Positions 1 through 5,821 of a DNA stretch of 5,821 nt are shown one piece after another. The DNA comes from Robiginitomaculum sp. (GTDB lineage Bacteria; Pseudomonadota; Alphaproteobacteria; Caulobacterales; Maricaulaceae). Position 1 is the stretch's first letter. Each line of letters starts with the position of its first letter. Below the pieces are notes generated by a model. The model worked only from the letters and a program-made list of their open reading frames with translations, was not told where the DNA came from and did not search any database. The DNA lies in the NCBI GenBank assembly GCA_021647805.1, contig JAKITZ010000163.1, forward strand, positions 1 through 5,821, written 5' to 3'. Position numbers and translations under genes: made by a program.

Positions 1-1
1 C

Positions 2-367
2 CATATGGATTGGGCTGCCGGCACCCTTGATACTGTCAAAGCGGTCGAGGCTGAAATGCTAAGCGGCGGGCGCGGCGCAGTAGCGCGCGGGCAAGATGCG
101 GTCAATGCAGCCATCGAGCAGACGCGCGAGTTTTTGCTGGGCATGCAAACCCATGTCAAAGAGGCCTACGATAATGGCGGTACGCTCAAAGATGCTTTTG
201 AAGCGACCCACAAAGCCCTGGCTCCAAAATTCGGGCACTGGCCGATTTTTGAGCATTGTCTGCCGTTTAATGTGCAGCGACTTTGGGACGAATATGACGG
301 TCTTGACTGGCCGCGCATTTGGACAATGGATCGCGATCGTGAAGTTTGGGCATTATTACAGGATTAA
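2..367 (+). CDS. MBL-fold metallo-hydrolase, C-terminal part (5' end outside the window)
   Basis: The reading frame is open to the left edge, so this is the last 121 residues of a longer protein; the ATG at 5 is probably internal. The visible part lacks the HxHxDH metal-binding motif, which would lie upstream. What remains is the helical C-terminal region typical of SoxH-like or aromatic-pathway MBL hydrolases: DWAAGTLDTV, then a GGRG turn, a helix around TREFLLGMQTHV, and the strongly conserved end GHWPIFEHCLPFNVQRLWDE followed by PRIWTMDRDREVW. I recognise this end from MBL proteins encoded beside FAD monooxygenases and DUF2783 proteins, which is exactly the context here. The usual GHG histidine position near the start of the fragment reads GRG. 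The role is probably hydrolysis of a thioester, lactone or ester intermediate in the same pathway as the next gene; this is inferred. The family call is fairly sure, the substrate unknown. Confidence 0.8.
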   Translation, partial: HMDWAAGTLDTVKAVEAEMLSGGRGAVARGQDAVNAAIEQTREFLLGMQTHVKEAYDNGGTLKDAFEATHKALAPKFGHWPIFEHCLPFNVQRLWDEYDGLDWPRIWTMDRDREVWALLQD

Positions 368-374
368 CCGCCGC

Positions 375-380
375 AGGAGA
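375..380 (+). promoter_or_regulatory. Ribosome-binding site of the FAD monooxygenase gene
   Basis: AGGAGA lies 5 bases before the ATG at 386, within the 18-base gap after the MBL stop codon. It supports that start and indicates translation from a shared mRNA. No promoter is visible in the gap. Confidence 0.75.
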
Positions 381-385
381 TAATT

Positions 386-1975
386 ATGAGCTTTGAGGGT
401 ATTCCTGTTTATAAGGAAAAAGCCTATTTTAAGGCGACGAAACTAGATGGCGCGGCGGCTAAACACCACCCATTTGTTGTTGTTGGTTCTGGGCCAATCG
501 GCTTGGCAATGGCGTTGTTTATGGCGCGCAAAGGCCATCAAGTTACCATTGTTACTGCTTTTGATTTCATTCCAGCCGGCAGCAAGGGGATTTGTTACTC
601 CAAAGAAGCTTTGGATATTTTTGATGATCTTGGCATTGGCGAGCGTATCGTTGAAAAAGGCGTTATCTGGAATGTTGGTAAAGTATTTTGGGGTGACAGC
701 TCTGATCCGGTATATCAATTTGATATGTTGCCGGTCAAAGATCAAAAGAACCCGGGTTTTGTCAATATTCAACAATATTATGTTGAGGACTATCTGGTCG
801 ATGCCCTAGAGGCGATGGAAAATGTACAAATCCGCTGGGGTCACAAAGTTAGCGGTATCGATGTTAGTGAAAACGGCTCAACTTTAACCATTACCACTCG
901 TGATGGTGATTATCAGATGGCCAGCGATTATGTGCTGGCTTGTGATGGCAGTAAGTCAACAATTCGTGATTTGATGGGGCTGGATTTTGAGGGGCGAATA
1001 TTTGAAGATAGCTTCCTTATCGCTGATGTTAAGTTCAAGCAAAGCCGGCCATCAGAACGCTGGTTCTGGTTTGATCCGCCGTTTAACCAAGGGCGCACCG
1101 CACTGTTGCACAAGCAACCGGACGATATTTGGCGGCTTGATTTCCAATTGGGTTGGGATGTTGATCGTGATGCCGCGATCAAGCCTGAAAACATGGCTCC
1201 TTATATTCGCGGGCTTCTTGGCGAGGATATAGAATACGAAGAAGACTGGGTAAGCGTTTACACTTTCCAGTGTCGTCGCATGGCCAATTTTGTCCATGGA
1301 CAGGTTATATTTGCCGGTGATGCCGCCCATCAGGTCAGCCCGTTTGGGGCGCGTGGTGCTAATTCTGGCCTGCCAGATGTGCAAAACTTGGCATGGAAGC
1401 TTGATCTGGTTTTACGAGGAACTGCACCTAAAGGCCTGTTAGCAAGCTATGATGTTGAACGAACGCAAGGTGCAGATGAGAACATTTTGAACTCCAGTCG
1501 TTCAACAGATTTCATTACTCCAAAATCTGAGAACTCGACAGTTTTTCGTGATGCTGTATTGGAGCTAGCTGGCGAATATGAATTTGCCAGACCGTTGGTG
1601 AATTCCGGCAGATTGTCGGCTCCAACCCCGTATCACCACAGCCCGCTTTCAACCCCGGACAGAGATGAATTTGCAGTCGGGCCAAAACCTGGTCAGGTTT
1701 GCGTTGATGCACCAATTTGCCAAAACGGTGAATATGGCTGGCTTTTGGATAACCTAGATGACGGGTTTACCTTGTTACACTTTGGCCAAAACCCGCCGCA
1801 AACCAACCTTCAAATCTTAGAATTGTCCGATGCCGGCCTTGCTGGAGAACGATATGGTGCTGGAACAACTTATCTGGTGCGTCCCGATAAAATCGTTGCC
1901 GCACGGTGGGCTAATGCAAGTGAAAACGATGTTAAACAAGCTCATAATCGGGCGATCAGCGATGCCGGAGCATAA
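386..1975 (+). CDS. FAD-dependent monooxygenase of the PheA/TfdB/MhpA type (group A flavin hydroxylase)
   Basis: This 529-residue enzyme is predicted to be a cytosolic, NAD(P)H-dependent hydroxylase that inserts one oxygen from O2 into an aromatic or phenolic substrate. The Rossmann dinucleotide motif GSGPIG is at residues 34-39 within FVVVGSGPIGLAMALFMARKG. A family-typical GSKGICYSKEALDIFDDLG follows at about 65-83. The DG motif (ACDGSKSTIRD) is at about 185-195. The second FAD motif, GDAAHQVSPFGARGANSG, starts at 311 and is followed by DVQNLAWKL. Residues from about 400 match the thioredoxin-like C-terminal extension of this class. Length and motif order are normal and no frameshift is seen. 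The gene follows the MBL gene by 18 bases and precedes the DUF2783 gene by 3, so it is the core of an operon. 3-(3-Hydroxyphenyl)propionate hydroxylase (MhpA) is the usual automatic name, but the sequence does not establish that substrate. Confidence 0.9.
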   Translation: MSFEGIPVYKEKAYFKATKLDGAAAKHHPFVVVGSGPIGLAMALFMARKGHQVTIVTAFDFIPAGSKGICYSKEALDIFDDLGIGERIVEKGVIWNVGKVFWGDSSDPVYQFDMLPVKDQKNPGFVNIQQYYVEDYLVDALEAMENVQIRWGHKVSGIDVSENGSTLTITTRDGDYQMASDYVLACDGSKSTIRDLMGLDFEGRIFEDSFLIADVKFKQSRPSERWFWFDPPFNQGRTALLHKQPDDIWRLDFQLGWDVDRDAAIKPENMAPYIRGLLGEDIEYEEDWVSVYTFQCRRMANFVHGQVIFAGDAAHQVSPFGARGANSGLPDVQNLAWKLDLVLRGTAPKGLLASYDVERTQGADENILNSSRSTDFITPKSENSTVFRDAVLELAGEYEFARPLVNSGRLSAPTPYHHSPLSTPDRDEFAVGPKPGQVCVDAPICQNGEYGWLLDNLDDGFTLLHFGQNPPQTNLQILELSDAGLAGERYGAGTTYLVRPDKIVAARWANASENDVKQAHNRAISDAGA

Positions 1976-1978
1976 AAG

Positions 1979-2185
1979 ATGAAAACCAGCGGAACCTTAA
2001 ACACGACCGCCAATTTGCAGGATTCTGATACAGTTTATGAGGCTTTGATCAACGCTCATGAGGGTTTGTCAGACAAAGATAGTGCCAAACTAAATGCAAA
2101 ATTGATATTGTTTTTAATCAATCATATTGGTGATAAACAAGTGATCCTTGAAGCCATAGATAAATCCAATAGCCAATCAGCTTAA
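1979..2185 (+). CDS. DUF2783 family small protein
   Basis: A 68-residue protein with no signal peptide or membrane segment and a mostly helical look. The core YEALINAHEGLSDKDSAKLNA (residues 20-40) followed by LILFLINHIGDKQVILEAI (to 60) matches the pattern I know for DUF2783: a tyrosine-led AH.GLS stretch, then LNA.L.L.L.NHIGD and a final helix. The ATG lies 3 bases after the monooxygenase stop. Its ribosome-binding site GGAG (1967-1970) is inside the last codons of that gene, suggesting translational coupling. Members of this family are typically found beside FAD monooxygenases and MBL hydrolases, so a role as an accessory or stabilising partner of the oxygenase is plausible but unproven. 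The final 9 bases overlap the end of the convergent uup gene. The molecular function is unknown. Confidence 0.8.
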   Translation: MKTSGTLNTTANLQDSDTVYEALINAHEGLSDKDSAKLNAKLILFLINHIGDKQVILEAIDKSNSQSA

Positions 2186-3967
2186 CCCCAATTCTTCGCG
2201 TTTCATCTCCAGCTCTAACCATTGCTCTTCGCACTTTACCAGCGTTTTGCTTTTGGCGGATAGTTTTTCGCTGATCTTGGCAAATCTTTCTGGATCATTG
2301 GTATACAAATTAGGATCGGCTAATTGCTGATTTAATTGCGCAATGGCTTTTTCTAGTTCAACGATCTGCCCGGGCAGGGTTTTTAGTGCATGTTTGTCCT
2401 TAAAGGTAAGTTGCGGTTTGTCGGCTGATTTTGTCTTATTGGTAGATTTTACCGACTTCTTATTTTCGGTTTTTTTGATGGCCGCTTGTATTTTAGGAAT
2501 GTCGGAATAACCGCCGGGATGCACCCGCCAATTTCCGTCACCTTCAAAGGCAATCGTGCTGGTCACCACCCGATCAATGAAATCCCGATCATGGGATACC
2601 AATAACACCGTACCTTGATATTCCGCCAGCATCGCTTGCAGCAAATCAAGCGTTTCCAAATCAAGATCATTGGTTGGCTCGTCAAGGATCAGGAAATTTG
2701 ACGGCAAAGCAAAAGCTTTGGCCAACATGATCCGCGCTTTTTCTCCACCGGACAACACCCCGACCTTGGTTCTGGCCTGATGTGGTGCGAATAAGAAGTC
2801 CTTCATATAGGCATGAACATGTTTGAGCTTGCCGTTGATCTCGACCTGATCAGAGCCGGAATTGACCAAGGCTTCGGCCAATGTCGAGTTTGGATCCAAA
2901 GCTGCTCGGCGTTGATCAAGCGAGGCAATTTGCAAGTTAGTACCAAGTTTAACAGTGCCGGTGTCGCTAGCCAATGCTCCGGTCAACAATCCCAAAAGAG
3001 TGGACTTTCCGGCGCCATTTGGCCCGACCACGCCGATGCGGTCTTTGGCCATTATCCGTATGGAGAAGTCACGAACCGGATGAATATCGCCATAAGATTT
3101 CGATAAGTTCTTGGCCTCGACAACTTGTTTGCCGGATTTGCCTGCGGCCGAGGCCTCTAGTTTCACTTGCCCTGCTGGGCCTTGATAGTTTTTCTTTTGC
3201 GCCCGTAAGTCATGCAGATCAGCCAAGCGACGCTGGTTACGTTTTCGTCGCCCTGAGACACCGTATCGCAACCAATGTTCTTCACGGACAATTTTTCTGG
3301 ACAGTTTGTGTTGATCTAATTGCTCGTCTTCTAACATTTGATCGCGCCAGTCCTCAAACCCAGCAAAGCCTTGGCTATATTCACGAGTTTGACCACGATC
3401 AACCCAGATGCAAGAATTTGACAGGCGCGAGGCAAATGTTCTATCATGGCTGATGGTAACCAGAGCCGATTTTGTCGCCAATAAGTAGTTTTCCAGCCAT
3501 TCAATAGCCGGTAGATCAAGGTGATTGGTTGGCTCGTCTAGCAACAATAAGTCCGGATCTGATGCCAAAGCCCGCACCAAAGCTGCGCGTCTGATCTCAC
3601 CGCCTGATAGAATTTTTGGATCAGAAGCCGGATCAACCCCAAGCTCCCACAACATTGCATCAACTTTCCAGTTTTCATCACCGGGTGCTAATTGCGAGGC
3701 GCTGTATTCACCAATATTGGCAAAGCCGGACGGATCAGGTTCCTGATCAAGATAACGCACCGTAGTAGACGGATTTACAAACCGCGTTCCATTGTCTGGT
3801 TGTACCGTATTTGCCAATATTTTCAACAAGGTGGACTTGCCAGAGCCATTACGACCAACAAGGGCAATTCTGGCTCCCTTGTGGATCATCATATCAGCTC
3901 CGTTGAGTAAAGGTGCTTGTCCAAAGGTTAGGTGGATGTTTTGTAAACTGGCGAGCAAGGCAGCCAT
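2177..3967 (-). CDS. uup: ABC-F family ATPase, Uup type
   Basis: A 596-residue soluble protein with two ATP-binding cassettes and no membrane domain. Cassette 1 has Walker A GRNGSGKST (38-46), signature LSGGE (120-124), Walker B LLLDEPTNHLD (141-151) and switch histidine 174. Cassette 2 has GPNGAGKST (315-323), LSGGEKAR (405-412), LILDEPTNDLDLETLD (426-441) and SHDRDF (458-463). The basic inter-domain linker at about 220-255 (REEHWLRYGVSGRRKRNQRR), the DLDLETLD stretch and the AFEGDGNWRVHPGGYSD segment (473-489) are Uup hallmarks. A lysine-rich tether (about 497-528) leads to a C-terminal coiled coil (about 530-595), which binds nucleic acid in E. coli Uup. ABC-F proteins act on ribosomes, and Uup also affects transposon excision. 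The start is supported by AGGAAA at 3976-3981, 8 bases upstream. It is somewhat shorter than E. coli Uup but all motifs are intact. It is divergent from the aminotransferase and convergent with the DUF2783 gene. Confidence 0.94.
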   Translation of the reverse strand: MAALLASLQNIHLTFGQAPLLNGADMMIHKGARIALVGRNGSGKSTLLKILANTVQPDNGTRFVNPSTTVRYLDQEPDPSGFANIGEYSASQLAPGDENWKVDAMLWELGVDPASDPKILSGGEIRRAALVRALASDPDLLLLDEPTNHLDLPAIEWLENYLLATKSALVTISHDRTFASRLSNSCIWVDRGQTREYSQGFAGFEDWRDQMLEDEQLDQHKLSRKIVREEHWLRYGVSGRRKRNQRRLADLHDLRAQKKNYQGPAGQVKLEASAAGKSGKQVVEAKNLSKSYGDIHPVRDFSIRIMAKDRIGVVGPNGAGKSTLLGLLTGALASDTGTVKLGTNLQIASLDQRRAALDPNSTLAEALVNSGSDQVEINGKLKHVHAYMKDFLFAPHQARTKVGVLSGGEKARIMLAKAFALPSNFLILDEPTNDLDLETLDLLQAMLAEYQGTVLLVSHDRDFIDRVVTSTIAFEGDGNWRVHPGGYSDIPKIQAAIKKTENKKSVKSTNKTKSADKPQLTFKDKHALKTLPGQIVELEKAIAQLNQQLADPNLYTNDPERFAKISEKLSAKSKTLVKCEEQWLELEMKREELGLS

Positions 3968-3998
3968 AAGTTTTATTTCCTGTTTTTGCCAAGACCGA

Positions 3999-4027
3999 TT
4001 GCCAAGGTTAGCACAGCTTCATACAAG
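3999..4027 (+). promoter_or_regulatory. Possible sigma70-like promoter of the aminotransferase gene
   Basis: In the 96-base divergent gap, TTGCCA (3999-4004, five of six matches to the -35 consensus) is followed after 17 bases by TACAAG (4022-4027, four of six matches to the -10 consensus). Transcription would start near 4034, giving a leader of about 30 bases. The arrangement is good but the -10 is weak, so this is only a candidate. I could not find a comparably spaced pair for uup on the other strand. Confidence 0.35.
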
Positions 4028-4063
4028 TGACTTACAGGTTTTAGAAGAACAAAGGTCATTACA

Positions 4064-5179
4064 ATGCAAAGTTTTCATCCGCCAAGCCGTGTTTTGATGG
4101 GGCCAGGGCCCTCCGATGTGCCATCACGGGTTCTAAAAGCCATGGCGCAACCAACCATTGGCCACCTTGATCCGGCATTTGTTGGTATGATGGACGAGAT
4201 CAAAACCATGTTACGACAGGCTTTTTGCACCGATAACGGCATGACTTTTGCGGTTTCCGCGCCGGGTTCTGCCGGAATGGAATGTTGTTTTGCCAATTTG
4301 GTAGAGCCAGGTGATGAAGTTATTGTCTGCATTAACGGGGTTTTTGGTGGCCGAATGAAGGAAAACGTCGAGCGCATGGGCGGTACTGTCATTGTCGTCA
4401 AGGACAATTGGGGTGAGCCGGTTAGCTTGGACAAGGTCGAAGCGGCATTTACCGCCAACTCAAATGCAAAATTATTGGCCTTTGTACATGCTGAAACTTC
4501 CACCGGAGTACGCTCCGATGCCAAGGCATTATGCAATCTTGCCCGCAAAAATGGTGCATTATCACTGGTTGATGCGGTAACCTCTCTTGGCGGGATCGAG
4601 TTACTGGTCGACGAATGGGGAATTGATGCAATTTATTCCGGCACGCAAAAGTGCCTGTCTTGCCCGCCGGGTTTATCGCCGGTAAGTTTTTCACCTGCCG
4701 CCGCCGATAAAATTCTAAGCCGAAAAAGCAAAGTCCGCTCATGGTTTCTCGACCTGTCCTTGGTAATGGCATATTGGCAAGGGGACGGGGCGCGTACCTA
4801 TCACCATACCGCCCCGGTAAATGCCATGTACGGCCTGCACGAAGCCTTAGTGATGTTGCACGAAGAAGGCTTGCAAACAGCGTGGAAGCGTCATGCCGAC
4901 ATGCACCAAAAGCTAAAATTCGGATTGGAAAATCTGGGGTTGGAATTTGTGGTCGAGGAGCAATACCGATTACCGCAATTAAACGCAGTAAAATTTCCAA
5001 GCTCGGTTATTGATGAAGCAACGATCCGTAAGGATTTGTTACAACAACATAACCTTGAAATAGGCGCTGGACTTGGCGCATTGGCTGGCAAGGTTTGGCG
5101 CATTGGCCTGATGGGAGCTAGCGCATCAGATGATAATATAGATAAGTGCCTGGAGGCGCTGAACCAAGCACTAAAATAG
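4064..5179 (+). CDS. Class V PLP aminotransferase, alanine/serine-glyoxylate type
   Basis: A 371-residue cytosolic enzyme of fold type I, predicted to transfer an amino group from alanine or serine to glyoxylate, giving glycine and pyruvate or hydroxypyruvate. Visible features are the N-terminal LMGPGPSDVPSRVL (11-24), the phosphate-side loop APGSAGME (66-73), HAETSTG (142-148), the cofactor-ring aspartate D170 in VDAVTS, the Schiff-base lysine K196 in SGTQKCLSCPPG, YHHTAPV (246-252) and a C-terminal arginine R346 in VWRIGLMG that would bind the substrate carboxylate. The layout follows mammalian AGT1 closely, including SRK..VRSWFLDL after the lysine. Where AGT1 has a tryptophan stacking on PLP (NGIWG), this protein has NGVFG, with F94. 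The start is supported by AAAGG at 4051-4055, 8 bases before the ATG. It stands alone on its strand. Serine-glyoxylate and alanine-glyoxylate (or a related phosphonate or ureidoglycine) preference cannot be separated from sequence alone. Confidence 0.9.
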   Translation: MQSFHPPSRVLMGPGPSDVPSRVLKAMAQPTIGHLDPAFVGMMDEIKTMLRQAFCTDNGMTFAVSAPGSAGMECCFANLVEPGDEVIVCINGVFGGRMKENVERMGGTVIVVKDNWGEPVSLDKVEAAFTANSNAKLLAFVHAETSTGVRSDAKALCNLARKNGALSLVDAVTSLGGIELLVDEWGIDAIYSGTQKCLSCPPGLSPVSFSPAAADKILSRKSKVRSWFLDLSLVMAYWQGDGARTYHHTAPVNAMYGLHEALVMLHEEGLQTAWKRHADMHQKLKFGLENLGLEFVVEEQYRLPQLNAVKFPSSVIDEATIRKDLLQQHNLEIGAGLGALAGKVWRIGLMGASASDDNIDKCLEALNQALK

Positions 5180-5195
5180 CTGTGAAACACAGTTA
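5177..5195. terminator. Small hairpin at the aminotransferase stop codon, weak terminator candidate
   Basis: CTGTG (5180-5184) and CACAG (5188-5192) pair around an AAA loop. The stem extends to 8 pairs from the TAG stop codon if one G-U pair is allowed on plus-strand RNA. It is followed on the plus strand by an A-run, not a U-run, so it is not a classical intrinsic terminator for the aminotransferase. Read on the minus strand it is followed by CTATTTT, a short weak U-tract. Its role is uncertain. Confidence 0.25.
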
Positions 5196-5530
5196 AAAAA
5201 ACACCTTAGTCACAATTTTGGCTTTCCCCAGCGGATAAAACTTAAAACTGCTCAGCAGAAAACAATTCGTGATGTGATAACAGTCCTTAGTAACCACCTA
5301 CAGAACCAATGTTTTGTTAAGTTTAGCGTATATTCACCATGTCAAAGAGCCGCAAGTTAACCAGTAATGGCTGTTTGCAACACCATTATAGCAAGGGTGA
5401 GTCTTACGAGTATGATTGACACTTATCCCCGCTGTTCAAGGGTGAGCAAGTGCAATTAAGTGCTAATTCTGTGCCAATTAAGCCTTAGTTTGCTGGTAGT
5501 CTTTGCCAATAATTGCTAATTGAGGGTTCC
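5196..5530. other. Intergenic stretch without a recognisable gene
   Basis: No reading frame here has both a plausible ribosome-binding site and a recognisable product. The stretch is AT-rich and contains small recurring words: CCTTAGT at 5203, 5285 and 5483, CAATTAAG at 5453 and 5475, and GCTAATT at 5462 and 5515. It looks like degenerate or regulatory-neutral spacer DNA. A perfect TTGACA at 5416 has no suitable -10 partner. No tRNA-like fold or known RNA family was recognised. Confidence 0.6.
5392..5446 (+). repeat. Pair of 10-base direct repeats CAAGGGTGAG
   Basis: Exact copies of CAAGGGTGAG lie at 5392-5401 and 5437-5446, 45 bases apart start to start. The same word occurs inverted at 5556-5563 (TCACCCTT), and near-copies are in the palindrome cluster that follows. 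The function is unknown; they could be remnants of a larger duplicated or mobile element. Confidence 0.5.
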
Positions 5531-5564
5531 CCCTTAAGGGTCATGTGACCCTTGTTCACCCTTA
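5531..5564. repeat. Cluster of overlapping palindromes built on AAGGGT/ACCCTT
   Basis: CCCTTAAGGG (5531-5540) is a perfect 10-base palindrome. It overlaps AAGGGTCA (5536-5543), which pairs with TGACCCTT (5546-5553) across two bases. TAAGGGT (5535-5541) could instead pair with ACCCTTA (5558-5564). The stems therefore compete with each other. No U-tract follows on either strand, so a terminator is not supported. Confidence 0.55.
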
Positions 5565-5586
5565 GCGCAAAACAACCAACATCCAG

Positions 5587-5706
5587 CCCCTCATCCCGAC
5601 CTTCTCCCCATGGGAGAAGGGGCGCAGTGGAAATGTTACCGCTCTGCTTCAAAACATCGCACATCGAACTCCCTCTCCCGACTCGGGAGAGGGTTGGGGT
5701 GAGGGG
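5587..5706. repeat. REP/MITE-like element: two hairpins in inverted orientation
   Basis: The left unit has a CCCCTCATCCCGA arm (5587-5599) followed by a perfect 9-base stem with a 3-base loop (5600-5620, CCTTCTCCC/GGGAGAAGG). The right unit has a 10-base stem with a 3-base loop (5671-5693, CCCTCTCCCG/CGGGAGAGGG) followed by the arm TTGGGGTGAGGGG (5694-5706). The outer 22 bases (5587-5608 and 5685-5706) are inverted copies of each other with only three differences. About 50 bases (5621-5670) separate the two hairpins. GGGAGAGGG..TGGGGTGAGGG is a word I know from dispersed repeats in many proteobacterial genomes; translated, it gives the well-known spurious peptide PLTPTLS. A RAYT-type or MITE-type origin is inferred, and no transposase gene for it is visible here. 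Confidence 0.8.
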
Positions 5707-5735
5707 TACGATAGTTAAAATTGGTAACTGTTTAT

Positions 5736-5821
5736 AATAATACACCAAGAAAATGTCTGGAATACAAAACTCCAAACGAAGTATTCTATGGCACCACAAC
5801 AACCGTTGCACTTCAAACGTG
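5736..5821 (+). pseudogene. IS30-family transposase, C-terminal remnant
   Basis: Translating from 5736 gives NNTPRKCLEYKTPNEVFYG (through 5792), then TTTTVALQT to 5819. This matches the extreme C-terminus of IS30-family transposases, whose usual pattern is a NNRPRKCLGYKTPxEVF stretch ending shortly after in VAL. The window stops two bases into the next codon (TG), which would be a TGA stop if an A follows. Upstream the frame meets a TAG at 5712-5714, and residues 5715-5735 (LKLVTVY) no longer look like transposase. No DDE catalytic core or helix-turn-helix is present. It is thus a fragment of roughly 28 residues, lying 30 bases after the REP-like element. It might continue to an IS terminal repeat beyond the window. 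Confidence 0.75.

Noticed and set aside
2974..3453. Plus-strand 159-codon reading frame inside uup
   Set aside because: It is antisense to the linker and second cassette of an intact uup gene and shows no domain or ribosome-binding site.
4449..5000. Minus-strand 183-codon reading frame inside the aminotransferase gene
   Set aside because: It is a shadow of a clear, full-length aminotransferase on the plus strand and has no recognisable motifs.
5339..5419. 26-codon reading frame starting ATGTCAAAG
   Set aside because: No ribosome-binding site precedes it, the product is unrecognised and the length is within chance expectation.
5416..5444. Perfect TTGACA as a promoter -35
   Set aside because: At 16-18 bases downstream the sequence is AAGGGT-like, with no -10 resemblance.
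5196..5706. CRISPR array
   Set aside because: The repeated words are only 7-10 bases, irregularly spaced and in both orientations, with no regular repeat-spacer pattern and no cas genes.
5552..5737. Plus-strand reading frame of 61 codons across the repeat
   Set aside because: It is the other-strand shadow of the same repeat, with low-complexity PSSRPSPHGRRG and no convincing ribosome-binding site.
5485..5811. Minus-strand reading frame of 108 codons
   Set aside because: It runs through the REP-like element and yields PLTPTLSRVGRG and LLPWGEGRDEGL, peptides familiar as translated repeat DNA. Its start lies antisense to the IS30 remnant and it has no coherent domain.

Overview
The window looks like chromosomal DNA of a proteobacterium, probably an alphaproteobacterium. 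That placement is an inference from the protein families (a flavin monooxygenase with an MBL-fold partner and a DUF2783 protein, a Uup-type ABC-F protein, an AGT1-like class V aminotransferase) and moderate GC content. Nothing in the sequence fixes the genus.

Bases 1-2185 hold the end of a tightly packed plus-strand operon. It has the C-terminal part of an MBL-fold metallo-hydrolase, then 18 bases later a complete 529-residue FAD-dependent aromatic-type hydroxylase, then 3 bases later a 68-residue DUF2783 protein. Spacing and ribosome-binding sites indicate co-transcription and a shared job, most plausibly oxidation of an aromatic or phenol-like compound followed by hydrolysis. The substrate cannot be read from the sequence.

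Bases 2177-3967 carry uup on the minus strand, an ABC-F ATPase with two nucleotide-binding domains and a C-terminal coiled coil. Its stop end overlaps the end of the DUF2783 gene by 9 bases. A 96-base divergent gap separates uup from a plus-strand PLP aminotransferase of the alanine/serine-glyoxylate type (4064-5179), with a plausible sigma70-like promoter in the gap. Neither gene is obviously linked in function to the first operon.

Bases 5180-5821 contain no intact gene. They hold a small hairpin at the aminotransferase stop codon, an AT-rich stretch with short direct and inverted repeats built on AAGGGTGA, a small cluster of overlapping palindromes, and a 120-base REP/MITE-like element made of two hairpins in inverted orientation. 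At the right edge is a plus-strand coding remnant of the C-terminus of an IS30-family transposase. This end of the window is therefore a repeat- and insertion-scarred intergenic region.
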